Of a stretch of 64,000 nucleotides of DNA, positions 1 through 7,913 are shown in pieces; position 1 is the first letter of the stretch; each line of letters begins with the position of its first letter. The notes beneath the pieces are model-generated. The model searched no databases and was not told the origin of the DNA. It was given only the letters and a program-made list of their open reading frames with translations. Origin of the DNA: Bacteroidales bacterium (lineage in GTDB: Bacteria > Bacteroidota > Bacteroidia > Bacteroidales > 4484-276); the NCBI GenBank assembly GCA_035647615.1, contig DASRND010000009.1, forward strand, positions 28,539 to 92,538. The letters run 5' to 3'. Both the position numbers and the translations under genes were made by a program.

Positions 1-2792
1 ACTTTAGATATTTTTTCTTTAGTTTCTGTAATAAACTTTGACCCAATTTTGACATCACCAATTTTTATCCAATTGAATCCATTAAATTCATCAGAAATAT
101 ATTCTTTAATAGGCCTAGGTGAAGCTCCTCTAACAATTGAAACAAGCTGATTTAATTTTTTTTGTTCCCATTTACTCTCAATTTTCACTTTTTTTTTAGC
201 AAAGAGTGAAATGTTTTTTTCAAAGTCCACTCGGTCAAAAGTGAGCATATCTACCAAGTTGTGGTAGCTCAGGTTTTGTTGTAAATTTTCAGGAAATTCT
301 AAATCAAACTCGCCTAAAAATGCTTTATAAATATAGGTGCTTGCTTTTTCAGGATTAGTAAAACTATCAGCATCATACAATTGGGTGCACTCGTCTATGC
401 TTTTGCTTCTTTGAATTGCGTGTATCCCTTCGCTACCTCTTCGGTTGCTAAATTCGTAACCTAAAAAGCGTTTTTCTTCATTCTTTTCGCCAGTTTTTAC
501 CAAAACGAGTTTCTGAGGATAAGCCAGTACAAAATAAAGGAACTTGTCTTGTTCTAAATCTAAAATACTATTCCAAATCTCTTGCTCGTTTTTGGCTTTA
601 ATTTTCTTGATGTATTCCTTGTAAATTTCGTGTTGTTCTATATTTTCATTCGGGGTTTTCTGCAAAAGAGTTTTATAATCTTCAAAAGTAATCGTGTCCC
701 AAACGTGAGCCACATATTTGGCAAGCGGTTTTTCAATACTATTTATCGTAACATCCTGCAGGGTTACAAAACATTTTTTAATGGCTTCTTCTACATTGTA
801 TGCATCTGCATTGTTTCTGCGTCTTAAAAATAGGGTAACGGTGTTTGTGCCTGTTGCCATAAAAGTATTGGAGCCTAATTCGGCAATGCCTAAAAATTCA
901 AAATACTTTAAAAGGATTTCTCTTGATTGTGTGTAAATGCCTGTATTGCTCAAAATGCTGCTTGGTAAAATAATTCCTGCCACACCGCCATCTTTAAGCA
1001 ATTGTTTGGTACGTTCAATAAACAAACATTCTATTTCGGAACTTTGGTCGGTCAATCTGTCGTACAAATCAAAACCAATTTTTGATTTTTCTTCATCCAT
1101 GTATCCTTTAAAAGCAGATACCGAGTAAGGAGGATTTGAAATAATTACATCAAATTGTTTGTTGTCTTGCGGATAGGTTTTATCGGTTTCTTTTAGTAAA
1201 TCTTTGAATTCTGTTGAAGTCGCAAAATCACCCAAACCATCACCGTGAATTACTTTTGCCAAGCCATCACCGTGCAAATAACAACTTACTTTGGCTGTTT
1301 TTACTAAACGGTAATCTTTTTCTATACCATAAACGTAATCTTTAGCCCAATCAAATTGATCTTCTTTCCATTTTTTTAAGGCTCTTGTGGTGGTAGGATT
1401 AAAATTGTTTTCGTCCAATTTATCAATGTATTTTTGTAACTCTTCCATTGATTCCGTCAAAAAATGTCCACTTCCCGCTGCATAATCAATTATCGTGGGA
1501 AGTAAATCATTCGCGTTTCCTTGCTCAATTTTTTGAACGGTAATTTCTTGAAGTGGTAAACTCTTGATAATAAAACGAGCAATTGGAACAGGAGTGAAAA
1601 ATTGACCTGATTCTTGTTTCAATCCAGTGGTTAATAACAATTCAAAAAAGTCACTTAAAAACTGTTGGCGGTAAGTATAGCGGATTTTAAACTCTTGAAG
1701 TAACACTACTACTTCTTTTACTACCTTAGCATTTTCCTCAAAAGAAGCATCATCATACACCTCTTTTATGGCAAATTCATTGTTCTTTTTAAGTCGAATT
1801 TCAGTTAAAATCTCTTTGAATTTGTCTTTGTATAGTGGTTGTACGTGTAAAAACTGTTTGTCAAATTCACTATCACTTATATCTGTAACTTTCTTTTCTA
1901 AAAGTTCAAGCATTCCTCGGTTGTAAAGGTCGGTCAGCCTTTTTTGAAAGGAAATATGATTGTCTTCTCCTTCGAGCCACTGAAAACCTAATTGCTCGTC
2001 AGGATTTATGTTTTCATCAACGATTTTACAAAGGAAAAGTGTAAATATCTTATTAAAGGCATTAGGTTTGTCAGAAACTACGTTGTGCCTCAGTATTTCT
2101 AAAAAGCGATTAAAAATGAAACTACTATCCTCTTGCTTTAAATCTTTTAAATCTTTTTTAGTGAGTGCTTTACTTTGAAATTCATAAGGTGTAACCCAAC
2201 TTTCAAAAATACCATTGGTTTTAGGTAGTTTATTCCAACGTTCAAAGAAGTCTTTTACATTTCCTGTTTGTCGGTAATCTTCTTCAATTTTTACAATGAT
2301 GCTTTTGTACTCTATGGCATTTCCTTGAAGTTGGGAAGCATACAACATCAAAATATCTGCATCCTTATCCTGTTGGAAATAGGTAAAAAGCTGACCACCA
2401 TTTCTTTCCAAATTCTTAAGCTCTTTTTCAAATTCCGCTCCCCAAGTCTTGCATTCAATCATCAAATAGGCTGATCCATTATCATGGTTTACCAGAACAT
2501 CTAATCTTCCGCTTGTACCATGTCCAGTCCTCCAGGTTTTTTCTAAAACTATGTTTTTTGGATGGTATCCCTTTTCAAGTAGCCTATCCACACATTCAAG
2601 AACAACGAAGTTTTCGGCTTGAGAAAAATTTTGAGTGGTTTTATTTTCACAGTTTATTTCATTGCCAAAATTAAAAATTGAGTTTTGAAAATCAATCTCA
2701 ATAGCGTAGCCATAGTATTTTTTATGAAAAATACCGAAAGTATTTTCTTTAGGTGTAAATCCTAATGCCTGTATGAAGTTTTTGTATTTCAT
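1..2792 (-). CDS. Single-chain restriction-modification enzyme (type IIG-like), partial
   Basis: The gene starts at the ATG at 2792-2790 and stays open to the window edge, giving about 930 residues without the C-terminus. Residues ~90-115 carry a PD-(D/E)xK-like nuclease core (D98, then E113-C-K115). An N6-adenine methyltransferase domain follows, with QFFTP near 395, motif I DYAAGSG at 436-442 and motif IV NPPY at 553-556. After ~880 an HsdS-like target-recognition segment begins (IVRGASPRP, then WIKIGDVKIG). Nuclease, methylase and specificity in one chain is the type IIG arrangement. The start overlaps the stop of the upstream XRE gene (TAATG), so translation is probably coupled. The gene is AT-rich (18 of 60 G+C at 1741-1800), which suggests transfer. 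Whether the nuclease is active and what site is recognised cannot be read here. Confidence 0.85.
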   Translation of the reverse strand, partial: MKYKNFIQALGFTPKENTFGIFHKKYYGYAIEIDFQNSIFNFGNEINCENKTTQNFSQAENFVVLECVDRLLEKGYHPKNIVLEKTWRTGHGTSGRLDVLVNHDNGSAYLMIECKTWGAEFEKELKNLERNGGQLFTYFQQDKDADILMLYASQLQGNAIEYKSIIVKIEEDYRQTGNVKDFFERWNKLPKTNGIFESWVTPYEFQSKALTKKDLKDLKQEDSSFIFNRFLEILRHNVVSDKPNAFNKIFTLFLCKIVDENINPDEQLGFQWLEGEDNHISFQKRLTDLYNRGMLELLEKKVTDISDSEFDKQFLHVQPLYKDKFKEILTEIRLKKNNEFAIKEVYDDASFEENAKVVKEVVVLLQEFKIRYTYRQQFLSDFFELLLTTGLKQESGQFFTPVPIARFIIKSLPLQEITVQKIEQGNANDLLPTIIDYAAGSGHFLTESMEELQKYIDKLDENNFNPTTTRALKKWKEDQFDWAKDYVYGIEKDYRLVKTAKVSCYLHGDGLAKVIHGDGLGDFATSTEFKDLLKETDKTYPQDNKQFDVIISNPPYSVSAFKGYMDEEKSKIGFDLYDRLTDQSSEIECLFIERTKQLLKDGGVAGIILPSSILSNTGIYTQSREILLKYFEFLGIAELGSNTFMATGTNTVTLFLRRRNNADAYNVEEAIKKCFVTLQDVTINSIEKPLAKYVAHVWDTITFEDYKTLLQKTPNENIEQHEIYKEYIKKIKAKNEQEIWNSILDLEQDKFLYFVLAYPQKLVLVKTGEKNEEKRFLGYEFSNRRGSEGIHAIQRSKSIDECTQLYDADSFTNPEKASTYIYKAFLGEFDLEFPENLQQNLSYHNLVDMLTFDRVDFEKNISLFAKKKVKIESKWEQKKLNQLVSIVRGASPRPIKEYISDEFNGFNWIKIGDVKIGSKFITETKEKISK

Positions 2793-3115
2793 TAGAACTT
2801 AAATTTGCCTTGTTTAACATTCTTATTTCTCAAATATTTCGACTGACTTTCCGCTACAGAGAAAACAGCATCGGAACATTCGTATTTATGAGCTTCCTCA
2901 ACCAACTTGTCAGCGACATATAGGTTTTTCAACTCCAAATAATCCTTTCCTAAAAAATTGGCAAGTGCTTCTAAACTAGCAAAGGGAAACTTCTTGTGAT
3001 CATTCTCAATTTTTGAAATTTCAGTCATAATTACACCTAGTGGTTGGCCAAATTCACTTTGGTTTAATCCCCTCTTTTTTCTTTCGGCTCTCAAAAACTC
3101 CCCAAATGTTTCCAT
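2792..3115 (-). CDS. XRE-family HTH regulator of the restriction enzyme
   Basis: This 107-residue protein has an HTH_3/XRE domain at about 5-62 (FLRAERKKRGLNQSEFG, then MTEISKIEND), followed by a basic tail. Its TAA stop shares one base with the ATG of the restriction enzyme gene, so the two form a coupled pair. Small XRE proteins beside restriction genes commonly act as controllers that time or limit expression; that role is inferred. Two direct repeats lie between its -7 element and its start codon, which fits autoregulation. It could be a plain repressor rather than a classical C protein. Confidence 0.85.
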   Translation of the reverse strand: METFGEFLRAERKKRGLNQSEFGQPLGVIMTEISKIENDHKKFPFASLEALANFLGKDYLELKNLYVADKLVEEAHKYECSDAVFSVAESQSKYLRNKNVKQGKFKF

Positions 3116-3117
3116 AT

Positions 3118-3161
3118 CTAATACTTGCTGATTTTATTCTTGCTAATACTTGGCAAAAATA
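3118..3161 (-). promoter_or_regulatory. Promoter and direct-repeat operator of the XRE gene
   Basis: On the minus strand a TATTTTTG element (3161-3154) fits the Bacteroidetes -7 consensus TAnnTTTG. Immediately downstream are two exact copies of CAAGTATTAG, at 3152-3143 and 3127-3118, exactly 25 bp apart. The second ends 3 bp before the ATG. Repeats covering the transcription start and the leader are well placed for repression by the XRE protein. Binding is inferred. Confidence 0.55.
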
Positions 3162-3327
3162 TTCAAACTTTTCAATTCTCCGAAATTTTCTGCTATATTT
3201 TTGTTAAAAAAATTAAAGCTTTGGATTTTAGAGTCGGCTTTACACGTCGGGAAGACTAAAGGTATTTTAATGTGTGGTAAGGTTTCTGCACTTGCTTGCT
3301 AACGCCTGTGTAAATTTCATATCACTT

Positions 3328-3855
3328 TTATTTTTTCATCATTCCTTTCAGCGCTTCTTCAAGCTCTTCCCCGAAAAGGTTTTTCCCGATAATGATTCCG
3401 TTCCCGTCTATCAGATAGTTAACCGGAATAAAAGAAGCGTTGTATGTTTTCCTGTGCTTACTTGAAATTATTCCGCTTAGATCGCTCACATGGCAGGGCC
3501 AGATAAGTCCGTCCTTCTCAACCGCTTTACTCCATCTTTCCTTGTTTCCGTCGAGTGAGACACTAAAAACAGTGAATCCGTTTCCGGTTGTGAAAGCAGC
3601 GTCTTTGTATTTTTCGTACAAAGGAATAAGCAGCTTGTGTTTCTTACGGCATGGCCCGCAATAGGAGGCCCAAAAGTCAATCAGAACAATTTTCCCTCTT
3701 AGTGAGTCAAGCTCAAAGGTTGTTCCGTCGATTCCTTTTTCAATGATATTGGGTGCTTTGTCGCCAATATCAAGACCTGTTTTTTCCTGGCCGTACATCA
3801 GCGAATTGATGCCGAAGAAAAAGGTTGCTACAATAAAAAAGGCTTTTGATTTCAT
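3328..3855 (-). CDS. TlpA/ResA-like secreted thioredoxin-fold protein
   Basis: The 175-residue protein has an N-terminal signal peptide (MKSKAFFIVATFFFG to about residue 22). A thioredoxin fold follows, with the redox motif WASYCGPCRK and a cis-proline-type segment ASFIPVNYLID. It resembles TlpA/ResA periplasmic thiol-disulfide oxidoreductases, which Bacteroidetes carry in many copies. The start at 3855 is preferred over the upstream in-frame ATG at 3891, because it places the signal peptide at the N-terminus and the extra residues fall in a repeat. The partner substrate is unknown. It is upstream of the XRE gene on the same strand, but 212 bp and a separate promoter lie between them. Confidence 0.85.
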   Translation of the reverse strand: MKSKAFFIVATFFFGINSLMYGQEKTGLDIGDKAPNIIEKGIDGTTFELDSLRGKIVLIDFWASYCGPCRKKHKLLIPLYEKYKDAAFTTGNGFTVFSVSLDGNKERWSKAVEKDGLIWPCHVSDLSGIISSKHRKTYNASFIPVNYLIDGNGIIIGKNLFGEELEEALKGMMKK

Positions 3856-3870
3856 ACGTACAAAAATAAC

Positions 3871-3960
3871 CCATTTCGTCGAATGAACCATCAGCGGTTC
3901 TCAGTCGGTAGGTCTCAGTTCGTTGTACACCGCAGAAAAGTAATATAGCCTCCAAAACAA
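3871..3960. repeat. Imperfect direct repeat, copy A (pairs with 4653-4749)
   Basis: Both copies start CCATTTC(G/A)TCGAAT(G/A)AACC and end with a GCAGAAAAG/GTAGAAAAG block followed by TAATATAGCC. Copy B has an internal duplication of the CAGTC(C/G) unit. The two copies are ~780 bp apart in the same orientation and bracket the toxin-antitoxin pair. Confidence 0.7.
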
Positions 3961-3970
3961 CACCTGCCCT

Positions 3971-4060
3971 GCGGTGGTTGAGCTTGTCGAAACCAGCGCA
4001 GTCGATGGGAATGACACCTGTCTTGTGGTGGCTGCGGCGGCTGAGCCTGTCGAAGCCAGC
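3971..4060. repeat. Two-copy degenerate repeat with TGAGC(T/C)TGTCGAA core
   Basis: A 27 bp unit occurs at 3971-3997 and again at 4034-4060, 63 bp apart, with only a few mismatches. The core reads TTGAGCTTGTCGAAACC in the first and CTGAGCCTGTCGAAGCC in the second. The preceding bases (CACCTGCCCTGCGGTGG versus CACCTGTCTTGTGGTGG) are also repeated. Short TGAGC-TGTCGAA sequences of this kind recur as intergenic repeats in many bacterial genomes. No coding potential is evident. Confidence 0.6.
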
Positions 4061-4145
4061 CTGGTGAAGGGAACATTCCGACAACCTTTTCCCTCAACCG
4101 ACAATCTTCTCTCCTTTGAACAAGGGGAATAAATTTGTCTAAAAG

Positions 4146-4412
4146 TTAAGGGAAATACTTATAAATATCAGAACGATGATCAAAGGCTGCAAAATAAACA
4201 GTTTCGCCTTGTAGGAATATTCCGATACGATAATCATTTACCCGAATAAGAAAATAGCTACCTGGTGTTTTCAGCTTCTTCAATCCTTTGATTTCTTTAA
4301 GCGAATCACATTTTACAACATCCGCCAGTATTATTCCCACTTTTTTCCTAATCGTGATATTGTCACACGACTCAATTTGTTTTTTGAATTTTCGGGTGAT
4401 TTCAACTTTCAT
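4146..4412 (-). CDS. RelE/ParE-superfamily toxin
   Basis: This 88-residue basic protein starts MKVEITRKFKKQIESC and ends with the RelE/StbE-like block DYRIGIFLQGETVYFAAFDH followed by RSDIYKYFP. RelE-like toxins are ribosome-dependent mRNA endonucleases; the ParE branch targets gyrase, and sequence alone does not separate them here, though the tail favours RelE. The start at 4412 is chosen because it gives the standard N-terminus and overlaps the antitoxin gene by 11 bp, as expected for a coupled pair. An in-frame upstream extension to 4481 lies within the antitoxin gene and is not supported. Confidence 0.88.
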   Translation of the reverse strand: MKVEITRKFKKQIESCDNITIRKKVGIILADVVKCDSLKEIKGLKKLKTPGSYFLIRVNDYRIGIFLQGETVYFAAFDHRSDIYKYFP

Positions 4413-4620
4413 TGCTCTGCAACTTACTGATGAAATCAAATTTTTCGCCTTCATCCAAAACCCCGGACTGCATGCCATCAAGAATACTTATCGCAATACC
4501 TAAGTCCTCTGCTTTCTCCTGTGAGAGCTGGTAAGCGCTAAACTCCAATTTTTTGGCGAGCTGCAAAAGCAACCGGATATTCTCTTCTGAATCACTTCTC
4601 AAAATCAATGTCTGCATCAT
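4402..4620 (-). CDS. Antitoxin of the RelE-type pair
   Basis: The 72-residue acidic protein is encoded directly upstream of the toxin and overlaps it by 11 bp. No known DNA-binding domain is recognisable. It is mostly helical in character (LLLQLAKKLEFSAYQLSQ), with an acidic C-terminus that could wrap the toxin. The antitoxin assignment rests on size, order and overlap. Either of two adjacent Met codons (4620 or 4617) may be used. Confidence 0.75.
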   Translation of the reverse strand: MMQTLILRSDSEENIRLLLQLAKKLEFSAYQLSQEKAEDLGIAISILDGMQSGVLDEGEKFDFISKLQSNES

Positions 4621-4652
4621 TTGTATCGGTATTTGTAGATTACAAAGTTAGT

Positions 4653-4749
4653 CCATTTCATCGAATAAACCATCAGCAGTTCTCGATCGGCAGTCCTCAG
4701 TCGGCAGTCCGATGCAAGCCGTAGAAAAGTAATATAGCCGCTAAAACAA
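4653..4749. repeat. Imperfect direct repeat, copy B (pairs with 3871-3960)
   Basis: This matches copy A from CCATTTCATCGAATAAACC to TAATATAGCCGCTAAAACAA. It carries an extra CAGTCCTCAGTCGG stretch. Between it and the next gene (4750-4874) the DNA is noncoding and AT-rich toward the end, with no clear promoter consensus. Confidence 0.7.
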
Positions 4750-4874
4750 GGAACAACAAACAGTTCTTTTGAGCCTACATCTTCCAACACATTGCCGCCG
4801 TAGCGGTATCAATAATAGTTTTGTGAGCGTTAAGTTTTTTTATTAAAATTAAAACAGGCTAACCTGAACGCCCG

Positions 4875-5237
4875 ATGGCGCAAACAATTAAAAACATAGC
4901 GACCAAATTTCTGATCTTTCTCACGATAGGTATCATGGGGATGTTCATTGCCAACCAGGCGCTGTATGTCCACACCCATAAGATGGCCGACGGCACCATT
5001 GTGCAGCACGCACACCCTTACCCCAAGTCGGATGACGGGCAGCCAGCCAAAACGCACGATCACACCAAATCCGAAATTTTCTTTCTACAAAACCTACAGA
5101 TACTTTTTGTTTTTACGTTCTTCACCCTGGCACTGATTGCCCCGGCCAAACAAGCAATTTCATTTGCCCTGCCCTCGCTCGTTCACCCGGTGGTATTTGT
5201 ATCCCTGCCACAAGGACGTGCTCCTCCTCTCGCATAA
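4875..5237 (+). CDS. Small His-rich membrane protein upstream of TonB receptor
   Basis: The 120-residue protein has two likely membrane segments (about 10-30 and 72-92) around a loop rich in histidine. The loop includes YVHTHKMADG, QHAHPYP and THDHTKSE, with His at 33, 35, 45, 47, 61 and 63. Such a loop probably faces the periplasm and could bind a transition metal. It lies 129 bp upstream of a TonB-dependent receptor on the same strand, so a shared metal or metal-complex uptake role is plausible. I do not recognise a named family. The function is inference from composition and neighbourhood. Confidence 0.75.
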   Translation: MAQTIKNIATKFLIFLTIGIMGMFIANQALYVHTHKMADGTIVQHAHPYPKSDDGQPAKTHDHTKSEIFFLQNLQILFVFTFFTLALIAPAKQAISFALPSLVHPVVFVSLPQGRAPPLA

Positions 5238-5274
5238 TATCATTTAAAAGATTTCTGAATCTTGTTTTTTTACG

Positions 5275-5290
5275 ACGGAAATAATTCCGT
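5275..5290. promoter_or_regulatory. Inverted repeat upstream of the TonB receptor gene
   Basis: ACGGAA-ATAA-TTCCGT is a perfect 6 bp inverted repeat with a 4-base spacer. It lies between the small membrane protein and the receptor gene. It could be an operator or a small RNA hairpin; nothing in the sequence decides which. Confidence 0.3.
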
Positions 5291-5366
5291 AGTGGGCTAC
5301 CGGGCATAGTATGCAAACACGATAGCCACAACCAATTTTTTTATCACAGAATCAGAATATGATATT

Positions 5367-7745
5367 ATGAGAAAAACACATCTTGTCCTACTAATTTTAC
5401 TGATAGCACACGCACAAATTATTTTTGCACAAAAAACTAAAACCGATGCCAATATCATCGGACACGTGGTATGCGAAGGCCAGCACATTCCCTTTGCCAC
5501 CGTGAGCATCAAAGGCACCACTATTGGCACCACCGCCGACGAAACCGGCCATTTCCATCTCATCCACCTGCCCGAAGGCGAGCACATTATTCTTGCGCAG
5601 GCGCTCGGATACAAGCCACAGGAAAAATCGATAACTGCGACGGCACACGAAACCAAAGAGTTGAACTTTGAGCTGGAGCAGGATTACCTGGGCCTGGAAG
5701 AGGTGGTGATTACCGGCGACCGCAACGCTTCCAACCGGCTCAATTCATCAACGATCGTAAATACGCTTACGCCCAAACTTTTTGCTACCACACAATCGGT
5801 GACGCTAAGCGAGGGACTCAACTTCAGCCCCGGCTTGCGCATGGAAAACAACTGCCAGAACTGTGGCTTTTCGCAGGTGCGGATGAACGGCATGGAAGGA
5901 CCCTATTCGCAAATTCTTATCAACAGCCGCCCCATCTTCAGCGGGCTTGCGGGAGTGTATGGGCTGGAGCTTATACCCTCGAACATGATAGAGCGTGTGG
6001 AGATAATCCGTGGGGGCGGCTCCGCACTTTATGGCAGCAACGCCATTGCCGGCACCATCAATCTGATATTAAAAGATCCAATAAATAATGCCTATGAAGT
6101 GGGAATAAACTCGGGGATGACCGGCGTAGGAGTTTCCGGATCGGGAGATGCAGTGCTTGATTATTCTGTTAATTTTAATACTTCGCTCGTGAGTGCCGAC
6201 AACAAGACAGGCATGGCGCTGTATGGATTTTATCGCGACAGAGAACCCTTCGATGCCAACAACGATAGCTTCTCCGAAATTGCCTCACTCAAAAACACCA
6301 CCATCGGTGCGCGGGTTTACCATCGCTTTGGAACAAAAGCACGCATTTCGGGCGATTTTTTCCATATCAACGAAAAACGGCGCGGCGGCGACAGGTTTGA
6401 ATATCCGGTGCACGAGGCCAATATTGCCGAAGCCCTGGATCACAACATCACAACCGGTGCGCTGACGTATGAGCATTTTATCGGAAAAAGTGATCTGATA
6501 TCCGTTTTTGTTTCGGGGCAGCGTATCAACAGAGATTCCTACTACGGCGCCAACCAATCGCTGAAAGACTACGGATTGACGCAGGATTTTTCGTACACCT
6601 TCGGGGCGCAATACAATGCCCAATTTGAAAACTCCAGAATAGTGGCTGGCATCGAAAACGACGGCGGCTGGCTTACCGATGAAAAGCCGGGTTATGCCGA
6701 CATCGAAAATGCCGTCATCATTGGCGATTCCATTTTAAGCATTCCACACACCTCAACGCTCACCATTACCGACCAGACCACCAACACCACCGGGCTTTTT
6801 GCCCAGTACGAAATCGATTGGCGCAGATTGAAAGTTTCGGTAGGCGCCCGGCTGGATCATTATCAGATCAGCGATAGAGAGCAAACCGACGAGGACAAAT
6901 CAGGAAATGTTCTCAGCCCGCGTGTTGCATTGAAATATGACGTTAAAAAATACCTGCAGGCACGCCTGAGCTACTCACAAGGCTATCGTGCTCCACAGCT
7001 TTTCGACGAAGACCTGCACGTAGAAACATCAGGCTCGCGCCGCGTGATACACCGCAACAGTCCCGATCTGGAACAGGAAACAAGTCATAGCTTTATGGCT
7101 TCCCTCGATTTCAACAAACTTTTGGGCACCGTTAATATCGGGCTGCTTGTGGAAGGATTTTACACACAGCTCAACAATGCTTTTGTAAACGAATTTAGCG
7201 CTCCCGACCAAAACGGCGAGGTGATTTATACACGCATGAATGCCGACGACGGCGCCAATGTGCAGGGTATTAATATAGAACTGAATGTGGTGCCGATGAC
7301 GCCATTTTCACTCAAAACGGGCTTTACCATGCAAAAGAGCAGATACGAAGAGGCACAGGAGTTTGACGAGAAAAAGTTTTTACGCACGCCGGATCAATAT
7401 GGCTACCTGACCCTCGACTGGCAAACAACCAAAAAGCTGGGCATTTCTGCTTCGGGCAATTATACCGGCAAAATGCTCGTGCCTTACTTCGGCATAAATA
7501 TCCCCGACCCTGACGCCGGCGAGCTACGGGAGTCGCCCATCTTTTTTGATATGGGCGCAAAAGTTCGTTACGACATCAAACTCAACGGAGCCACGCTGCG
7601 GCTGTTTGCAGGCATCAAAAACATATTCAATGCCTATCAGGACGATTTTGATATTGGCGTCGACCGCGACCCGGGCTACATTTATGGCCCCATGACGCCG
7701 CGCACCATTTATGTGGGACTAAAAATCAGCAACTTCCTCACCTAA
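5367..7745 (+). CDS. TonB-dependent outer membrane receptor
   Basis: The 792-residue protein has a signal peptide (1-21) and a CarboxypepD_reg-like beta-sandwich (about 28-112). The plug (about 115-240) includes IERVEIIRGGGSALYGSNAI, and the rest is a 22-strand-type barrel ending in an aromatic-rich C-terminus. The plug carries C153-Q-N-C156 in the block NNCQNCGFSQVRMNGMEG. It would import a ligand across the outer membrane using TonB energy. A plug cysteine pair together with the His-rich upstream neighbour suggests a metal or metal complex, but the substrate cannot be assigned. A terminator follows directly. Confidence 0.9.
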   Translation: MRKTHLVLLILLIAHAQIIFAQKTKTDANIIGHVVCEGQHIPFATVSIKGTTIGTTADETGHFHLIHLPEGEHIILAQALGYKPQEKSITATAHETKELNFELEQDYLGLEEVVITGDRNASNRLNSSTIVNTLTPKLFATTQSVTLSEGLNFSPGLRMENNCQNCGFSQVRMNGMEGPYSQILINSRPIFSGLAGVYGLELIPSNMIERVEIIRGGGSALYGSNAIAGTINLILKDPINNAYEVGINSGMTGVGVSGSGDAVLDYSVNFNTSLVSADNKTGMALYGFYRDREPFDANNDSFSEIASLKNTTIGARVYHRFGTKARISGDFFHINEKRRGGDRFEYPVHEANIAEALDHNITTGALTYEHFIGKSDLISVFVSGQRINRDSYYGANQSLKDYGLTQDFSYTFGAQYNAQFENSRIVAGIENDGGWLTDEKPGYADIENAVIIGDSILSIPHTSTLTITDQTTNTTGLFAQYEIDWRRLKVSVGARLDHYQISDREQTDEDKSGNVLSPRVALKYDVKKYLQARLSYSQGYRAPQLFDEDLHVETSGSRRVIHRNSPDLEQETSHSFMASLDFNKLLGTVNIGLLVEGFYTQLNNAFVNEFSAPDQNGEVIYTRMNADDGANVQGINIELNVVPMTPFSLKTGFTMQKSRYEEAQEFDEKKFLRTPDQYGYLTLDWQTTKKLGISASGNYTGKMLVPYFGINIPDPDAGELRESPIFFDMGAKVRYDIKLNGATLRLFAGIKNIFNAYQDDFDIGVDRDPGYIYGPMTPRTIYVGLKISNFLT

Positions 7746-7752
7746 AAAAACA

Positions 7753-7784
7753 TCCCCGTATGCCGAAAAACGTACGGGGATTTT
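7753..7784 (+). terminator. Rho-independent terminator after TonB receptor gene
   Basis: The stem TCCCCGTA (7753-7760) pairs perfectly with TACGGGGA (7773-7780), with a 12-base loop, followed by TTTT. An A-run upstream could also give some termination on the other strand. Confidence 0.8.
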
Positions 7785-7824
7785 CACGATTACACAGAAA
7801 TATCAAGGTTTTATTTTCTCATTT

Positions 7825-7903
7825 CCTCTGCGTCTCCGCGCCTCAGCGGTTTAACTTTTTTTTATTCATTTTCCTCTGCGTCTCAGCGTCTTCGCGGTTT
7901 AAC
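7825..7903. repeat. CCTCTGCGTCTC-type intergenic repeat, two copies
   Basis: A ~31 bp unit occurs at 7825-7855 and 7873-7903. Both start CCTCTGCGTCTC and end GCGGTTTAAC, with a variable centre. A third copy is at 48838-48866, with inverted fragments beside it. This is a dispersed noncoding repeat family lying between convergent genes. Confidence 0.65.
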
Positions 7904-7913
7904 CAAAATCTTT

